A stretch of 64,000 nt of DNA from an uncultured Elusimicrobiales bacterium (GCA_944327085.1 CALVGG010000006.1:1-64000); one strand, 5' to 3'. Shown: positions 26,091 through 33,795, counted from the stretch's first letter. The notes: generated by a model from the letters alone, not told the origin. Numbers and translations are program-made.

Positions 26091-26905
26091 TATTTTAACT
26101 TTATATAACAAGAATTTAAGTGATTAATAAGTTTATTATAATATTTTTCCATCAACTCTTTGGATACATCAAAATCTCCAAATAAGTAATAAAACGCGTC
26201 TGTTTCAAAGACATCAATAAAAATCATTTTATGGGAATTTTTTGCAAGGAGAAGGTCTAAATCAGACACTCTTCGCGTTTCATATGGCGTACCTGTGATT
26301 AAACTCAAAGGGGTTATTTTGGCCTTTTGGGCGATTTCCCAAACTTTGTGGGCCTCTTTATAGGTTTCCCAATCATCTTTATTACAGGGGGCAGAAAGGG
26401 CCTTTTTTAACACATCTTCCTTTGCTTGTTGTTCTTCCTTTTTTTGAGCAATCCTTTCATTACGTGTTTGTTCACTTTCATAAGATACAGGTAAGATATC
26501 ATCTGAATTATCCCGGGTCTTAATTTCTATCGTTTCCCCCTTAGGAGATTTTGCCTTCAAAACAAAAGCGTATTTATTATTTCCACAGTAATTGATACCG
26601 GGCATACAATATTCCTTGTCCGACACTACAACATCTTCTATAACAAAAGATTTTTCATCTTCCGTCTGGTATATTTTTTTGCCCAGCCAAATAGCAGAAA
26701 GTCTTTCTTTTTGCTTTTGTTGCTCTTCTTCGCGCTGTGCTTTTTCTTCCGCCTCGTATTTGATTTTTGCCGCGGCGGTTGCTTCTTTCTCGGTTTTTAC
26801 AGGGGTATCCAAGCGATAAGATTTTCCATTATAGTATCCCACATAATGCGTAGCGCACCCCGTTAATACGGCGGCAGCACAAAATAATAAAAATATTTTT
26901 TTCAT
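26090..26905 (-). CDS. Prophage lipoprotein in the repressor operon
   Basis: 271 residues. Signal peptide with lipobox (AVLTGC), then a charged coiled coil (about 40-70), a beta-rich middle with a Cys pair (EYCMPGINYC), and a second helical part. It is AT-richer than host genes. AGGAGAAAT precedes the ATG. It is last in the repressor-nuclease-lipoprotein operon, so it should be made in the lysogen. A surface role such as superinfection exclusion is inferred from position only; no family recognised. Confidence 0.72.
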   Translation of the reverse strand: MKKIFLLFCAAAVLTGCATHYVGYYNGKSYRLDTPVKTEKEATAAAKIKYEAEEKAQREEEQQKQKERLSAIWLGKKIYQTEDEKSFVIEDVVVSDKEYCMPGINYCGNNKYAFVLKAKSPKGETIEIKTRDNSDDILPVSYESEQTRNERIAQKKEEQQAKEDVLKKALSAPCNKDDWETYKEAHKVWEIAQKAKITPLSLITGTPYETRRVSDLDLLLAKNSHKMIFIDVFETDAFYYLFGDFDVSKELMEKYYNKLINHLNSCYIKLK

Positions 26906-26907
26906 TT

Positions 26908-27753
26908 TTATTTCTCCTCAGGAACTGGGGAGGTAGGTGGAACTCCTTGCTGATCGGTTGCTTGAACAGGAGTAGGTTGTTGAGTTTCGCTTCCTGTGCA
27001 AGAGTGTTCTTTTTCTTTCAACTGTTTTTTGTAAAAGCGGCGAATTTTTGCCTGGGTTTTAGAAGCATCATCCCCTTCTAAAATTTCCCGTTTAAGAACT
27101 TCTTGACGGATAATTTTTTCTATTTCTTCATTATCTACTTTTAATCCTTCTGCAAATTTGCGTAATTCCCGCCGAATAACATTAATTACCGGTTCCGACA
27201 GAATAAATCCGCCAATAACAAAACGGTTTAAACATTGCATCTTTTCGTAGTAATCTTCGCGCGAATCTTTGGAAAGGCCTTCCTTACATAAAAGGAACAG
27301 TTTTTCCTGGTCTTCTTCTTTGCGGGGGTTTAATTCCAAAATATTAAATTCGCACACTAAATCGTGGCTGATAGGTTGTTCAAAGCGAATTTTGTGGACT
27401 TGCCAATCAATGCCGTTGGTAAGGATGATCCATGGAATGCCAGAGTTAGCGCCATAGTCTGCTGCTTGTTTTAAATGGTTTTCTTTTAGTTCCGTCCCTA
27501 CCGATTTACATTCAATCAAATACTGAAATTTACCGTCAATTTTAATTGCTAAATCGCAAAAAGTACCCCTAATTGCAAGTTCACTGGTAATATCCACATA
27601 TTTATCATAACCAAATAAATCAGCCAACATATCCGTGATAATAGAAACGGTATCGCTCTCATTTTTATCAGCATCCTTGGCTTTTTGCAATACATCCTGA
27701 AAAATACGCATCTTTTTATTTAAACGTTCTGTAATTTTAGCAGGCAAAGACAT
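26908..27753 (-). CDS. HsdR_N-type PD-(D/E)xK nuclease-domain protein
   Basis: 281 residues. The core at about 40-110 matches the N-terminal nuclease domain of type I restriction subunits: VSIITDMLADLFGYDKY, FCDLAIKIDGKFQYLIECKSVG (Asp, then Glu-x-Lys), then AADYGANSGIPWIILTNGIDWQVH. No helicase, HsdM or HsdS is present. The C-terminal third is charged and ends in a low-complexity Gln/Pro/Thr tail. It is co-operonic with the repressor (12-nt gap), hence likely expressed in lysogens. A defensive or exclusion role is inference. Confidence 0.75.
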   Translation of the reverse strand: MSLPAKITERLNKKMRIFQDVLQKAKDADKNESDTVSIITDMLADLFGYDKYVDITSELAIRGTFCDLAIKIDGKFQYLIECKSVGTELKENHLKQAADYGANSGIPWIILTNGIDWQVHKIRFEQPISHDLVCEFNILELNPRKEEDQEKLFLLCKEGLSKDSREDYYEKMQCLNRFVIGGFILSEPVINVIRRELRKFAEGLKVDNEEIEKIIRQEVLKREILEGDDASKTQAKIRRFYKKQLKEKEHSCTGSETQQPTPVQATDQQGVPPTSPVPEEK

Positions 27754-27765
27754 TTCACTTCTCCT

Positions 27766-28428
27766 TTATTTTTCCATTAAGCCAAGCCAGTTTTCTTTGT
27801 CTTGGCGGCTCCAAGAGCCTATAATCAGCCCGATAATGGTTAATTCTTTGGGCGTAAACGGCTTGTATTTCGGGTTGGTGGAGCAAAGTTGAATTGTGCC
27901 GTCCTTTAACTTCTTAATCACCTTCATGCACACGCCGTTTTCCGTTCTTACTACCATGGCGCGGCCGTGCATGGGTTCTTCCGTCTTTCTTATTACGCAA
28001 TAGTCGCCCAGGTGGAGTTTGGGCTCCAAGCTGTCACCATTGCATTTAACTACAAAATCGGCGCCCGGGAATACCCAGCGCGGGATGTCCCAAAAGGTTT
28101 CCACATCGGCGTCGGAAAAGTCCGGTAGGCCGGCGGGAACATCGGCAAGGATAGGCAGGGAAATGGTGTTTTTATCCGTCAAAGGGGTTACACGCAGAGA
28201 GCGGGAAAATTCTTTATCTTCAATGCCAAAAGCGGCTTTGACTTCGCGTTCAGAAGTTTTAAATAGTTTTGAAATCTTTTCTATCTTATCAGCTGGAGGA
28301 TTTGCACGGCCTGCAACCCATGCAGACACTGTGCTATCGTCTACTTGCAATTCTCTTGCTAATCTTATTTTTGCGCCTCTTAAAACGCCATTATTCCAGT
28401 TCTGTAATAGTTTTTCTAATTCAGTCAT
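27766..28428 (-). CDS. LexA/CI-like prophage repressor (HTH + S24 peptidase)
   Basis: 220 residues. N-terminal helix-turn-helix (LARELQVDDSTVSAWVAGRANPP, about 20-45), then an S24 self-cleavage domain: Ala-Gly cleavage site in PILADVPAGLP, Ser in CNGDSLEPKL, Lys in GVCMKVIKK. It holds the lysogenic state and would be inactivated through RecA during DNA damage. The start at 28428 follows GAGGAAATT; the 30 codons upstream run through the promoter and are excluded. It heads the leftward operon. Confidence 0.92.
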   Translation of the reverse strand: MTELEKLLQNWNNGVLRGAKIRLARELQVDDSTVSAWVAGRANPPADKIEKISKLFKTSEREVKAAFGIEDKEFSRSLRVTPLTDKNTISLPILADVPAGLPDFSDADVETFWDIPRWVFPGADFVVKCNGDSLEPKLHLGDYCVIRKTEEPMHGRAMVVRTENGVCMKVIKKLKDGTIQLCSTNPKYKPFTPKELTIIGLIIGSWSRQDKENWLGLMEK

Positions 28429-28471
28429 TTTATAATTTCCTCGTCGTAAAATAGGGAAACGCAAAATCCCC

Positions 28472-28501
28472 TTGACATATCTTAAAAATCTTATTAAGAT
28501 A
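28472..28501 (+). promoter_or_regulatory. Rightward early promoter with an embedded operator
   Basis: TTGACA (28472-28477), a 17-bp spacer and TAAGAT (28495-28500). A perfect inverted repeat TATCTTAA-N8-TTAAGATA (28478-28485 with 28494-28501) fills the spacer and -10, ideal for repressor blockage; a further half-site (TTTAAGAC) follows. It lies 44 bp from the repressor start. Confidence 0.85.
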
Positions 28502-28542
28502 TTTAAGACAAGGCGCAAATCCTTGTAAAAAAGAGGTTCAGC

Positions 28543-28656
28543 ATGGCAGATAAAGGCAAGCCAAATTACACAACTTACGTGGACGAGTTAACTGGTTTTT
28601 TAATTGTAAAAGCTAACCGCCCGGTAATTGTTAAGCCTTTATCTTCCCGAGAATAG
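28543..28656 (+). CDS. Small early protein, 37 residues
   Basis: Reads MADKGKPNYTTYVDELTGFL and ends KPLSSRE. AAGAGG lies 6 nt before the ATG, and it is the first ORF after the rightward early promoter, the place cro occupies in lambda. It is too short for a helix-turn-helix and I see none. Its last 26 bp overlap the 3' end of the convergent gene. Confidence 0.6.
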   Translation: MADKGKPNYTTYVDELTGFLIVKANRPVIVKPLSSRE

Positions 28657-28855
28657 GTTCAATTTTCAAAGGTTTGTTGGCGGTAATTGTAAAATTCCCG
28701 TCATTTTGAAAAGCAACAACGATAATAAGCCCGTTCTCATATTCAAGTGTTTGGCTGGTAAGTCTTCTGTCTTCCGCTTCATGGTAGTTCATATAACTGC
28801 GCACTAAACGTGCTGGGGCAGAAAACTTAAAAGTTTTACTTGTTTTTCCAAACAT
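28631..28855 (-). CDS. Small protein on the opposite strand of the early region
   Basis: 74 residues. Basic N terminus (MFGKTSKTFKFSAPARLVRS), then beta-like hydrophobic stretches (GLIIVVAFQNDGNFTITANK). GAGG lies 5 nt before the ATG. Transcribed against the early genes, with a possible TATATT box 14 nt upstream. Function unknown; it might be antagonistic or expressed in the lysogen. Confidence 0.55.
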   Translation of the reverse strand: MFGKTSKTFKFSAPARLVRSYMNYHEAEDRRLTSQTLEYENGLIIVVAFQNDGNFTITANKPLKIEPILGKIKA

Positions 28856-28876
28856 AAAAACCTCTTAAAAATATAC

Positions 28877-29060
28877 CGCGTTGAAAACTGCGAAGAATGC
28901 AACGCGACAAACCGCCACAAAGGGCGGCACAAACAAAGAGAGTACGACACCACGCTAAAACAATTTTTGCGGGCAACCGCAAAACAGACAGTCTTTGTTT
29001 GTGAAGCCGATAGCAGGGCCAGTAGCCCAACCTTTCGCAGAGGTCGCTATCGGTTTTTAT
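28877..29060 (+). ncRNA. Putative structured RNA of the prophage early region
   Basis: Four consecutive stems can be read on the plus strand. (1) CGCGTTG/CAACGCG (28877-28883, 28900-28906). (2) CCGCC/GGCGG (28912-28927). (3) A perfect 12-bp stem (28928-28939, 28992-29003) enclosing TTTTGCGG-GCAA-CCGCAAAA with a GNRA tetraloop (28965-28984). (4) CCGATAGC/GCTATCGG (29007-29014, 29046-29053) enclosing GGGC/GCCC and ACCT/AGGT. TTTTTATTTT follows, as in a terminator. No ORF with a ribosome-binding site crosses it. It could be a stand-alone small RNA or a cis-acting leader. No Rfam family recognised. Confidence 0.6.
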
Positions 29061-29096
29061 TTTAACAAATTTAAGTTAGTTAAGGGGAACCAAAAA

Positions 29097-29384
29097 ATGA
29101 CTAGAGAGAAACGGGCCAGCATGGCCCTTGAAAAACAACTGGGTGAAAAAAGTTATTACACCCTGTATGGCATGTGTGCCCAAATACCCGGCCGCACGGC
29201 CGGAAGCCGCCTTTCCCCCAACCAGCTGCTTAAGTACGTAAAAGAGGGCTGCCCGTGTTTTGAGCACGCGGGGCAGGTTCTTTTTGAAAAAGACTTAACC
29301 GTATTTTACAACTGGCTGCGGCAGCGCAAACCCTTGCGCCAAATAAAAGCGCAGGAGCGCCTGCGCCGTATTTATGGAAGGTAA
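29097..29384 (+). CDS. Phage protein of unknown function
   Basis: 95 residues. Starts MTREKRASMALEKQLG after AAGGGGAAC. Basic, mostly helical, with a possible helix-turn-helix or terminase-like helical bundle (SPNQLLKYVKEGCPCFEHAG) and a C-terminal Arg-rich helix. It is the first gene after the structured RNA. It could be a DNA-binding protein of the excisionase type, but this is only a guess from the pattern of a short ORF with a CPCFEHAGQVLFE turn. Confidence 0.65.
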   Translation: MTREKRASMALEKQLGEKSYYTLYGMCAQIPGRTAGSRLSPNQLLKYVKEGCPCFEHAGQVLFEKDLTVFYNWLRQRKPLRQIKAQERLRRIYGR

Positions 29385-29388
29385 CCCT

Positions 29389-29460
29389 ATGAAATACATT
29401 TTAGGCGCCTTTGGCATAGCTTACTGGCTGGGGCATTTGGCCTTTTACATTTGGGGATAA
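29389..29460 (+). CDS. Very small membrane peptide, 23 residues
   Basis: MKYILGAFGIAYWLGHLAFY and three more residues: one hydrophobic helix with no tail. GGAAGG lies 7 nt before the ATG, and it starts 4 nt after the upstream stop. Small membrane peptides are common in phage early regions. It is real if the ribosome-binding site is used. Confidence 0.45.
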   Translation: MKYILGAFGIAYWLGHLAFYIWG

Positions 29461-29721
29461 TTTACCGCGCGCCGCCGCGTAATACCGGGCCCTAGCCGTT
29501 AGGTTAAACGGAGCCGAAACGGCGGCAAAAAACCGTTTTGTTCTTTACTTCCTTGTATGGCAAAAGCGTTTGACGGCGTGGACGTACTGGCACACCCGGC
29601 AGAGTGAACGCAACTAGCCCGCCCCGGATTGAAACACAAACGGGGCCTACAATAAAACTGCTTAATCTGTTGATAGTGTGGGGCGGCCTAATAACCGCCC
29701 CCTAATTAGAGAGGTGTAAAA
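29461..29721 (+). other. Gene-free structured stretch before bet
   Basis: It holds several hairpins: CCGTT/AACGG (about 29493-29508), GCCCCG/CGGGGC (29621-29626, 29641-29646) and GGGGCGG/CCGCCCC (29680-29686, 29695-29701). No T run follows any of them. I find no ORF with a ribosome-binding site. It is probably the 5' leader of the bet operon or a second small RNA. Confidence 0.5.
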
Positions 29722-30480
29722 ATGACAAATGAAATAGTAAAGGCGCAAAATACTCCAAGCGAAGTATTAAGCGATCAAAAACTAAATGATTTTTTGGACA
29801 TATCGGGCGTGGGCAGAAACCTGCCGGCCGATAAGCGCATGCAATTTGTGGAAATTGCCAAAGCCTATGGTTTAAACCCGTTTAAAAGGGAAATTTACTG
29901 CGTTGGCTATGGCGGGCAGACTTCCATTATTACCGGCTATGAGGTGTACATTAAACGGGCCGAACGCACCGGCAAGCTGGATGGCTGGAACGTGCAAATA
30001 GAAGGTACCGGCAACGATATGAAGGCTACCATTACCATTTACCGCAATGACTGGAAACAAACCTTTAAGCACGAAGTGTACTTTGAGGAAGCCGCCAACC
30101 GCACCAAAGACGGGGAGCTTAATTCCGTTTGGAAAAAAATGCCCCGCTTTATGCTTAAAAAAGTGGCTATAGCGCAGGGCTTCCGCCTGTGCTTTTCGGA
30201 CGAGCTGGGCGGTATGCCTTATACCAATGACGAACTGGGCGCCGAAGACAAGAAAGAAGAAATAAAAGCTACCCCCGCCAAACCCACCGATACCGCGGTG
30301 CAGGCCGAAGCGGTGGAAATACTGGAACTGCCGCAAAATGTTTTAAGGGTGTTACAGTCTGCCCAAACCCGGGCCCAGTTAAAGGATATTTGCCGCGACG
30401 TGCTGAAATCTTTAGGAGATCCGTACCGCGAAACCTTAAACGATTATTACCGCAAACACGCCGCCGCGCTGGGGGCCTGA
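29722..30480 (+). CDS. bet: Phage recombination protein Bet (RecT/Red-beta family)
   Basis: 252 residues. Single-strand annealing protein used in phage recombination and replication. Core signatures are AYGLNPFKREIYCVGYGG, TGYEVYIKRAERTGKLDGW, KKMPRFMLKKVAIAQGFRLCF and DELGGMPYTNDEL. The C-terminal 70 residues are a variable helical tail. GAGAGGTG before the ATG. A nuclease and a DUF1351 protein follow, the usual company of Bet. Confidence 0.9.
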   Translation: MTNEIVKAQNTPSEVLSDQKLNDFLDISGVGRNLPADKRMQFVEIAKAYGLNPFKREIYCVGYGGQTSIITGYEVYIKRAERTGKLDGWNVQIEGTGNDMKATITIYRNDWKQTFKHEVYFEEAANRTKDGELNSVWKKMPRFMLKKVAIAQGFRLCFSDELGGMPYTNDELGAEDKKEEIKATPAKPTDTAVQAEAVEILELPQNVLRVLQSAQTRAQLKDICRDVLKSLGDPYRETLNDYYRKHAAALGA

Positions 30481-30481
30481 T

Positions 30482-31312
30482 ATGGAACTGCAAATACAAC
30501 ACCAGGAACTGGCCCCTATCCAAGCCAATTTGGAGCAAATAAAAGGATATGTGCAGGGCGTGGTGGCCAAATACCAAAACGCCACCTATACGGACGAACA
30601 AATGAAGCTGGCCAAGGCGGACCGGGCAGACCTTAAACGCCTAAAAGAAGATATAGACACCAAGCGCAAGCAGGTAAAATCCGCCTGGAATGCCCCCTAT
30701 TTGGAGTTTGAAAGCCAAATAAAAGCCATTACCGCACTTATTGACCAGCCCGTGGCGCTGATTGACGGCCAAATAAAAGACTGGGAAGAGCGCCGCAAAA
30801 AAGCCCGTTACAACGCATTGGAAACGGTATTTAATAAATGCAACCCGTTCGGCCCGTTGCTGGAGTTTGAAAAAGTGGTGGACGCGGAAATGCTTAAAAT
30901 GTCCACCACGGACAATAGAGCAACCTCTCTGATTATCCGAAAGATGGAAAAAATAACCGGGGAAATGGCCCATCTGGAAAGCGTGGTGGACCCGGCCTTC
31001 CGCACGGAATGCGTGGCCCACTACACCCAAACCCTAAACCTGGCCGAGGCCATCCTGCATGAAAAGAACTTAAAAGCGCAAAAAGCCAAACAAGACGCCG
31101 TTTTGGGCACGGTGGAACCCCTGCCGCTCCCCACGCAACCTATGCAGGAAGCGCAAGCGGAAATAGAAGACATCTTTGCCGATATGCCCATGGCGGACCT
31201 GGCCCAACGCCCGGAAACGCGCCGCTTTATTATTACCGGAACCGCCGCAAAGGTGAACGAACTGCAACGCCATGCCGCGCAGCTGGGCCTTAAAATGCGC
31301 GAAGTATTTTAA
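30482..31312 (+). CDS. DUF1351-type phage protein
   Basis: 276 residues. A long N-terminal coiled coil (AKADRADLKRLKEDIDTKRKQVKSAW, about 45-100) as in DUF1351 proteins beside annealing proteins, then a helical middle and a C-terminal alpha-beta domain (RRFIITGTAAKVNELQRHAA) with the pattern of a regulatory binding unit. It starts 1 nt after bet. The molecular role of the family is not known to me. Confidence 0.75.
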   Translation: MELQIQHQELAPIQANLEQIKGYVQGVVAKYQNATYTDEQMKLAKADRADLKRLKEDIDTKRKQVKSAWNAPYLEFESQIKAITALIDQPVALIDGQIKDWEERRKKARYNALETVFNKCNPFGPLLEFEKVVDAEMLKMSTTDNRATSLIIRKMEKITGEMAHLESVVDPAFRTECVAHYTQTLNLAEAILHEKNLKAQKAKQDAVLGTVEPLPLPTQPMQEAQAEIEDIFADMPMADLAQRPETRRFIITGTAAKVNELQRHAAQLGLKMREVF

Positions 31313-31336
31313 GCCTGCCCCAACCGGGCGGGCTGG

Positions 31337-31373
31337 CCGGGGGGTGTTACACCTCCGCACCCCCCACTTTTTA
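31337..31373 (+). terminator. Possible terminator or attenuator
   Basis: GGGGGGTG, an 11-nt loop and CACCCCCC, then ACTTTTT. It lies between the DUF1351 gene and the next ORF, so it would reduce rather than stop early transcription. Confidence 0.5.
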
Positions 31374-31384
31374 GGAGGTAGAAA

Positions 31385-31846
31385 ATGAATTTAACCAAAT
31401 TAAAAATTAAGTCTAATGAAACCGAAATACATTATGGAGTTCAAGCCCTAAATGCCAATAAAGATACGGTATTTAAAAGCTGGGATCTGCAAAGCCCAGA
31501 ATTTTTATCTTGTCTTCAATCCCTAAAGCCATATTTACTTAAAGTCCTTGATTTTGGGAATGAATATGGGGAAGGGCTTACCATTACCGGAATTACTTTA
31601 CGGCAGGAAAACCCGGACGGAGCGGATATAGAAAATTACGGCTTGGTAATAAGTGCAGTTAAAAACTTGGGAAATTCGGCCACTCCTTTCTGCTTGAATA
31701 CCCCATATATTCCTCCTTGTCGTAACGAAAACACCAATACCATTATGGACGAAGATTTAGCCATGGAAATAAACAAAATAATCGGTTTTTGCGAACGGTT
31801 TGTTGCTGGCAAGGAACGTGCTCAAGGTGAATTATTTGGAGAATAG
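31385..31846 (+). CDS. Phage protein of unknown function
   Basis: 153 residues, soluble and acidic, starting MNLTKLKIKSNETEIHYG, with a mixed alpha/beta pattern. Codon use is more AT-rich than bet and DUF1351, which suggests a separate origin. TTTTTAGGAGG lies 9 nt before the ATG. I recognise no domain. Confidence 0.7.
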   Translation: MNLTKLKIKSNETEIHYGVQALNANKDTVFKSWDLQSPEFLSCLQSLKPYLLKVLDFGNEYGEGLTITGITLRQENPDGADIENYGLVISAVKNLGNSATPFCLNTPYIPPCRNENTNTIMDEDLAMEINKIIGFCERFVAGKERAQGELFGE

Positions 31847-31848
31847 AC

Positions 31849-32067
31849 ATGAAATATAAACATTGCCCAAAGTGTAGGCAAATAAAACCAGCCGAAGAAT
31901 TTAACCGCCGTTATGACGGCCTGCAGCCTTATTGCCGGGAATGCAACCGCAAATACCCCAAAGAACGCCTGGAAACGGCAAACAGCCATTTTGATTTGCT
32001 GGTTATGCCCAACGGGGTGAGGGCGTTTATCCTTAAAAAAGAATACAGAGGAAAAGACAATGCTTAA
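31849..32067 (+). CDS. Small zinc-ribbon protein, HNH-like N terminus
   Basis: 72 residues. Two CxxC pairs (HCPKCRQIKPAEEF and YCRECNRKYP) in the spacing seen at the start of HNH endonucleases, but the His-Asn-His part is missing. It is probably a zinc-binding accessory protein. It starts 2 nt after its neighbour and overlaps the next gene by 8 nt. Confidence 0.65.
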   Translation: MKYKHCPKCRQIKPAEEFNRRYDGLQPYCRECNRKYPKERLETANSHFDLLVMPNGVRAFILKKEYRGKDNA

Positions 32068-32413
32068 ATTTTTCCGCCGTAATACCAACACCCGCGAAAA
32101 ATTCCTGCTGGGCGTCTTGCTTAGCCAGCGGTACGGAAAAGAACTGAGGGCGGAGTTTCGCTTTTGCCCGGGCCGCAGGTTCCGGGCGGACTGGTACATC
32201 CCCAGCCTAAACGTGCTTATTGAGTATGAGGGCATTTTTGCGGCCAAAAGCCGCCACACCAGCCTGGCCGGATATTCGGCCGATTGTGAAAAATACAACC
32301 TGGCCCAAATAATGGGGTTTAAAGTGCTGCGCTACACCGCGCAAAACTATGCCCAGGCACAGGCCGATCTGCTGGAGCTGGAGCAGGATTTAAAATTAGG
32401 CGGCAGTGTATGA
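32060..32413 (+). CDS. VSR/PD-(D/E)xK-fold endonuclease-like phage protein
   Basis: 117 residues. FRADWYIPSLNVLIEYEGI gives the Asp and Glu-x-Glu of a restriction-fold active site, followed by SRHTSLAGYSADCEKYNLAQ and GFKVLRYTAQN, the arrangement of small phage resolvase/VSR-like nucleases. It may resolve recombination intermediates made with Bet. It overlaps both neighbours. Confidence 0.65.
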   Translation: MLKFFRRNTNTREKFLLGVLLSQRYGKELRAEFRFCPGRRFRADWYIPSLNVLIEYEGIFAAKSRHTSLAGYSADCEKYNLAQIMGFKVLRYTAQNYAQAQADLLELEQDLKLGGSV

Positions 32414-33225
32414 AAATACCCTACTTAAAAATATACACGGCCGACTTGCTGGCCAAATCCCGCAAATTAAGCCCGGAACAAATAGGCCGCGCGGTGGTGG
32501 GCGTGTGCGAACAAGCCTTTGAAAATGAAACCGCGTACAAACCAAGAAACGAAGAGGAACGCTCTTTTTACGAAATGCTTTTAAATTGGAAAAACGCAAG
32601 CGTTTCTGTCATTAAGTCACGTAAAAAAGCAGGCCGAAAAGGCGGATTGGCAACGCAAAGCAAACTCAAACTTTCAGACGGAAGCAACGCTTCCCCGCTT
32701 GCTTCAAGCAAAAATTTTTCTTTGCTTCAAGCAGACAAACAAGCGTTGCTTGAAAAAAGGCAGTTTTCAGACGGTAGCACCGCCATTTTGCCTGTCGAAC
32801 CGCAAAAAAGAGAGAAAGAAGAAAAAGAAAAAGTAACACAAAAAGAAAAAGAAGAAAGAGAGAAAAAAATACTTACCGCGGACTGCGCCGCGGGGTTGGC
32901 ACACCTGACCGCCGAACCGACACCGATCCCGAACCTGAAACCGAAACTGAATAAACTTCAAGAATTTTCAAACGCCGTACTGGCCGAGTTTGAAGACCCC
33001 ATGAACGATACCCAAAAGGGCATTTGGTTTAAACGCAACTGCCGCTGTTTGGCGGATATTTTAAACTTTTGCGGTAAAAACATACCGCTGGCAGTGCATA
33101 CGGTACGCATATGTGTGGACAGGCTGGACAAAGCCGGCCTAAAAGGCGGCTACGAAGCCGTTTGCCGCAACCTGCCCGAATACTATGCCCAAGCCCAAAA
33201 AGCCCTGCAAGGAGCCCAAAAATGA
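32410..33225 (+). CDS. Phage replication protein with an internal origin-like repeat
   Basis: 271 residues. An N-terminal alpha-helical domain (IYTADLLAKSRKLSPEQIGRAVVGVCEQAF) like phage initiator or DnaD-type proteins. Residues about 75-170 are low complexity (Ser-rich, then Lys/Glu-rich), and a C-terminal helical domain follows. The DNA under the linker carries palindromic iterons, as in the lambda O gene, which supports a role as initiator. It overlaps the next gene by 4 nt. Confidence 0.6.
   Translation: MKIPYLKIYTADLLAKSRKLSPEQIGRAVVGVCEQAFENETAYKPRNEEERSFYEMLLNWKNASVSVIKSRKKAGRKGGLATQSKLKLSDGSNASPLASSKNFSLLQADKQALLEKRQFSDGSTAILPVEPQKREKEEKEKVTQKEKEEREKKILTADCAAGLAHLTAEPTPIPNLKPKLNKLQEFSNAVLAEFEDPMNDTQKGIWFKRNCRCLADILNFCGKNIPLAVHTVRICVDRLDKAGLKGGYEAVCRNLPEYYAQAQKALQGAQK
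32672..32783. repeat. Iteron cluster, candidate phage replication origin
   Basis: Two copies of TTGCTTCAAGCA (32699-32710, 32722-32733) are flanked by AAGCAACGCTT (32682-32692) and its reverse complement AAGCGTTGCTT (32741-32751). Two near-identical 19-mers starting TTTCAGACGG (32672-32690, 32765-32783) enclose everything. An AAAATTTTT run lies at the centre. Confidence 0.62.
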
Positions 33226-33635
33226 GAAAAAAACAAGATATCATGCTGGCCGCACTGCTGCCTACCCCGCAAGACGCGTGCCAGTTCTGCTGGAACGATA
33301 AACAGGGCGTTTATAGCAGTATACCCGTGTATTTAGTGGAGCCTTCCGGCAACTGGGTGGAGCTGGGATTTCGCTCCCAATGCCCCTGTTGCGGACACGT
33401 AAAACGCTACGATAACGGGGTGCTTTACCGCCTAAACGGTAAAGTGGCGGATTTTAAGGCCCAACACTGGCCGGAAGTGCGCCAATGGAACCTGGACGCA
33501 AACGCCTTAAATAACCTGGTTTCCACATCTAAAACCCGCTATTTTGAAGTAAACAATTTGCCCAAGTACCAAAGCCCCCGCCACCGCGCCGATTTTTTTG
33601 AACCCAAAGCAGAACGGTGCGAAATGTATGCTTAA
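33222..33635 (+). CDS. Zinc-binding phage protein, unknown
   Basis: 137 residues. CQFCWND and CPCCGH form a likely four-Cys zinc site. The C-terminal half is hydrophilic. The ATG overlaps the stop of the replication gene (ATGA), with GGAGCCC upstream. It is in the early replication operon; no family recognised. Confidence 0.65.
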   Translation: MRKKQDIMLAALLPTPQDACQFCWNDKQGVYSSIPVYLVEPSGNWVELGFRSQCPCCGHVKRYDNGVLYRLNGKVADFKAQHWPEVRQWNLDANALNNLVSTSKTRYFEVNNLPKYQSPRHRADFFEPKAERCEMYA

Positions 33636-33681
33636 GCATAGGCGGGGCAGAGGCAACTTTTAGGCAACCTTGGAGGGATAT

Positions 33682-33795
33682 ATGCAATTTGTAAACGGTA
33701 TTTTATTTGGCTGTGGCCTGGGCCTGGGCTTTTACCTGGGCGTAAGCGCCTGGGATATGGCCATTGAATGGTTTTATAACAGACGAGAAAAATAA
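33682..33795 (+). CDS. Small membrane protein, 37 residues
   Basis: MQFVNGILFGCGLGLGFYLG plus a charged tail (IEWFYNRREK). One transmembrane helix with GxxxG-like spacing. TTGGAGGG lies 6 nt before the ATG. It looks like a typical small phage membrane protein. Confidence 0.6.
   Translation: MQFVNGILFGCGLGLGFYLGVSAWDMAIEWFYNRREK

Noticed and set aside
28836-29030. 64-codon minus-strand frame over the structured early region
   Set aside because: No ribosome-binding site, and the base pairing across the region explains it better.
28995-29096. In-frame upstream extension (TTG start) of the 95-residue phage gene
   Set aside because: It passes through the final hairpin and T run of the putative RNA; AAGGGGAAC supports the ATG at 29097.
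29560-29610. 16-codon frame (MAKAFDGVDVLAHPAE) in the leader of bet
   Set aside because: No Shine-Dalgarno and no conservation evidence.
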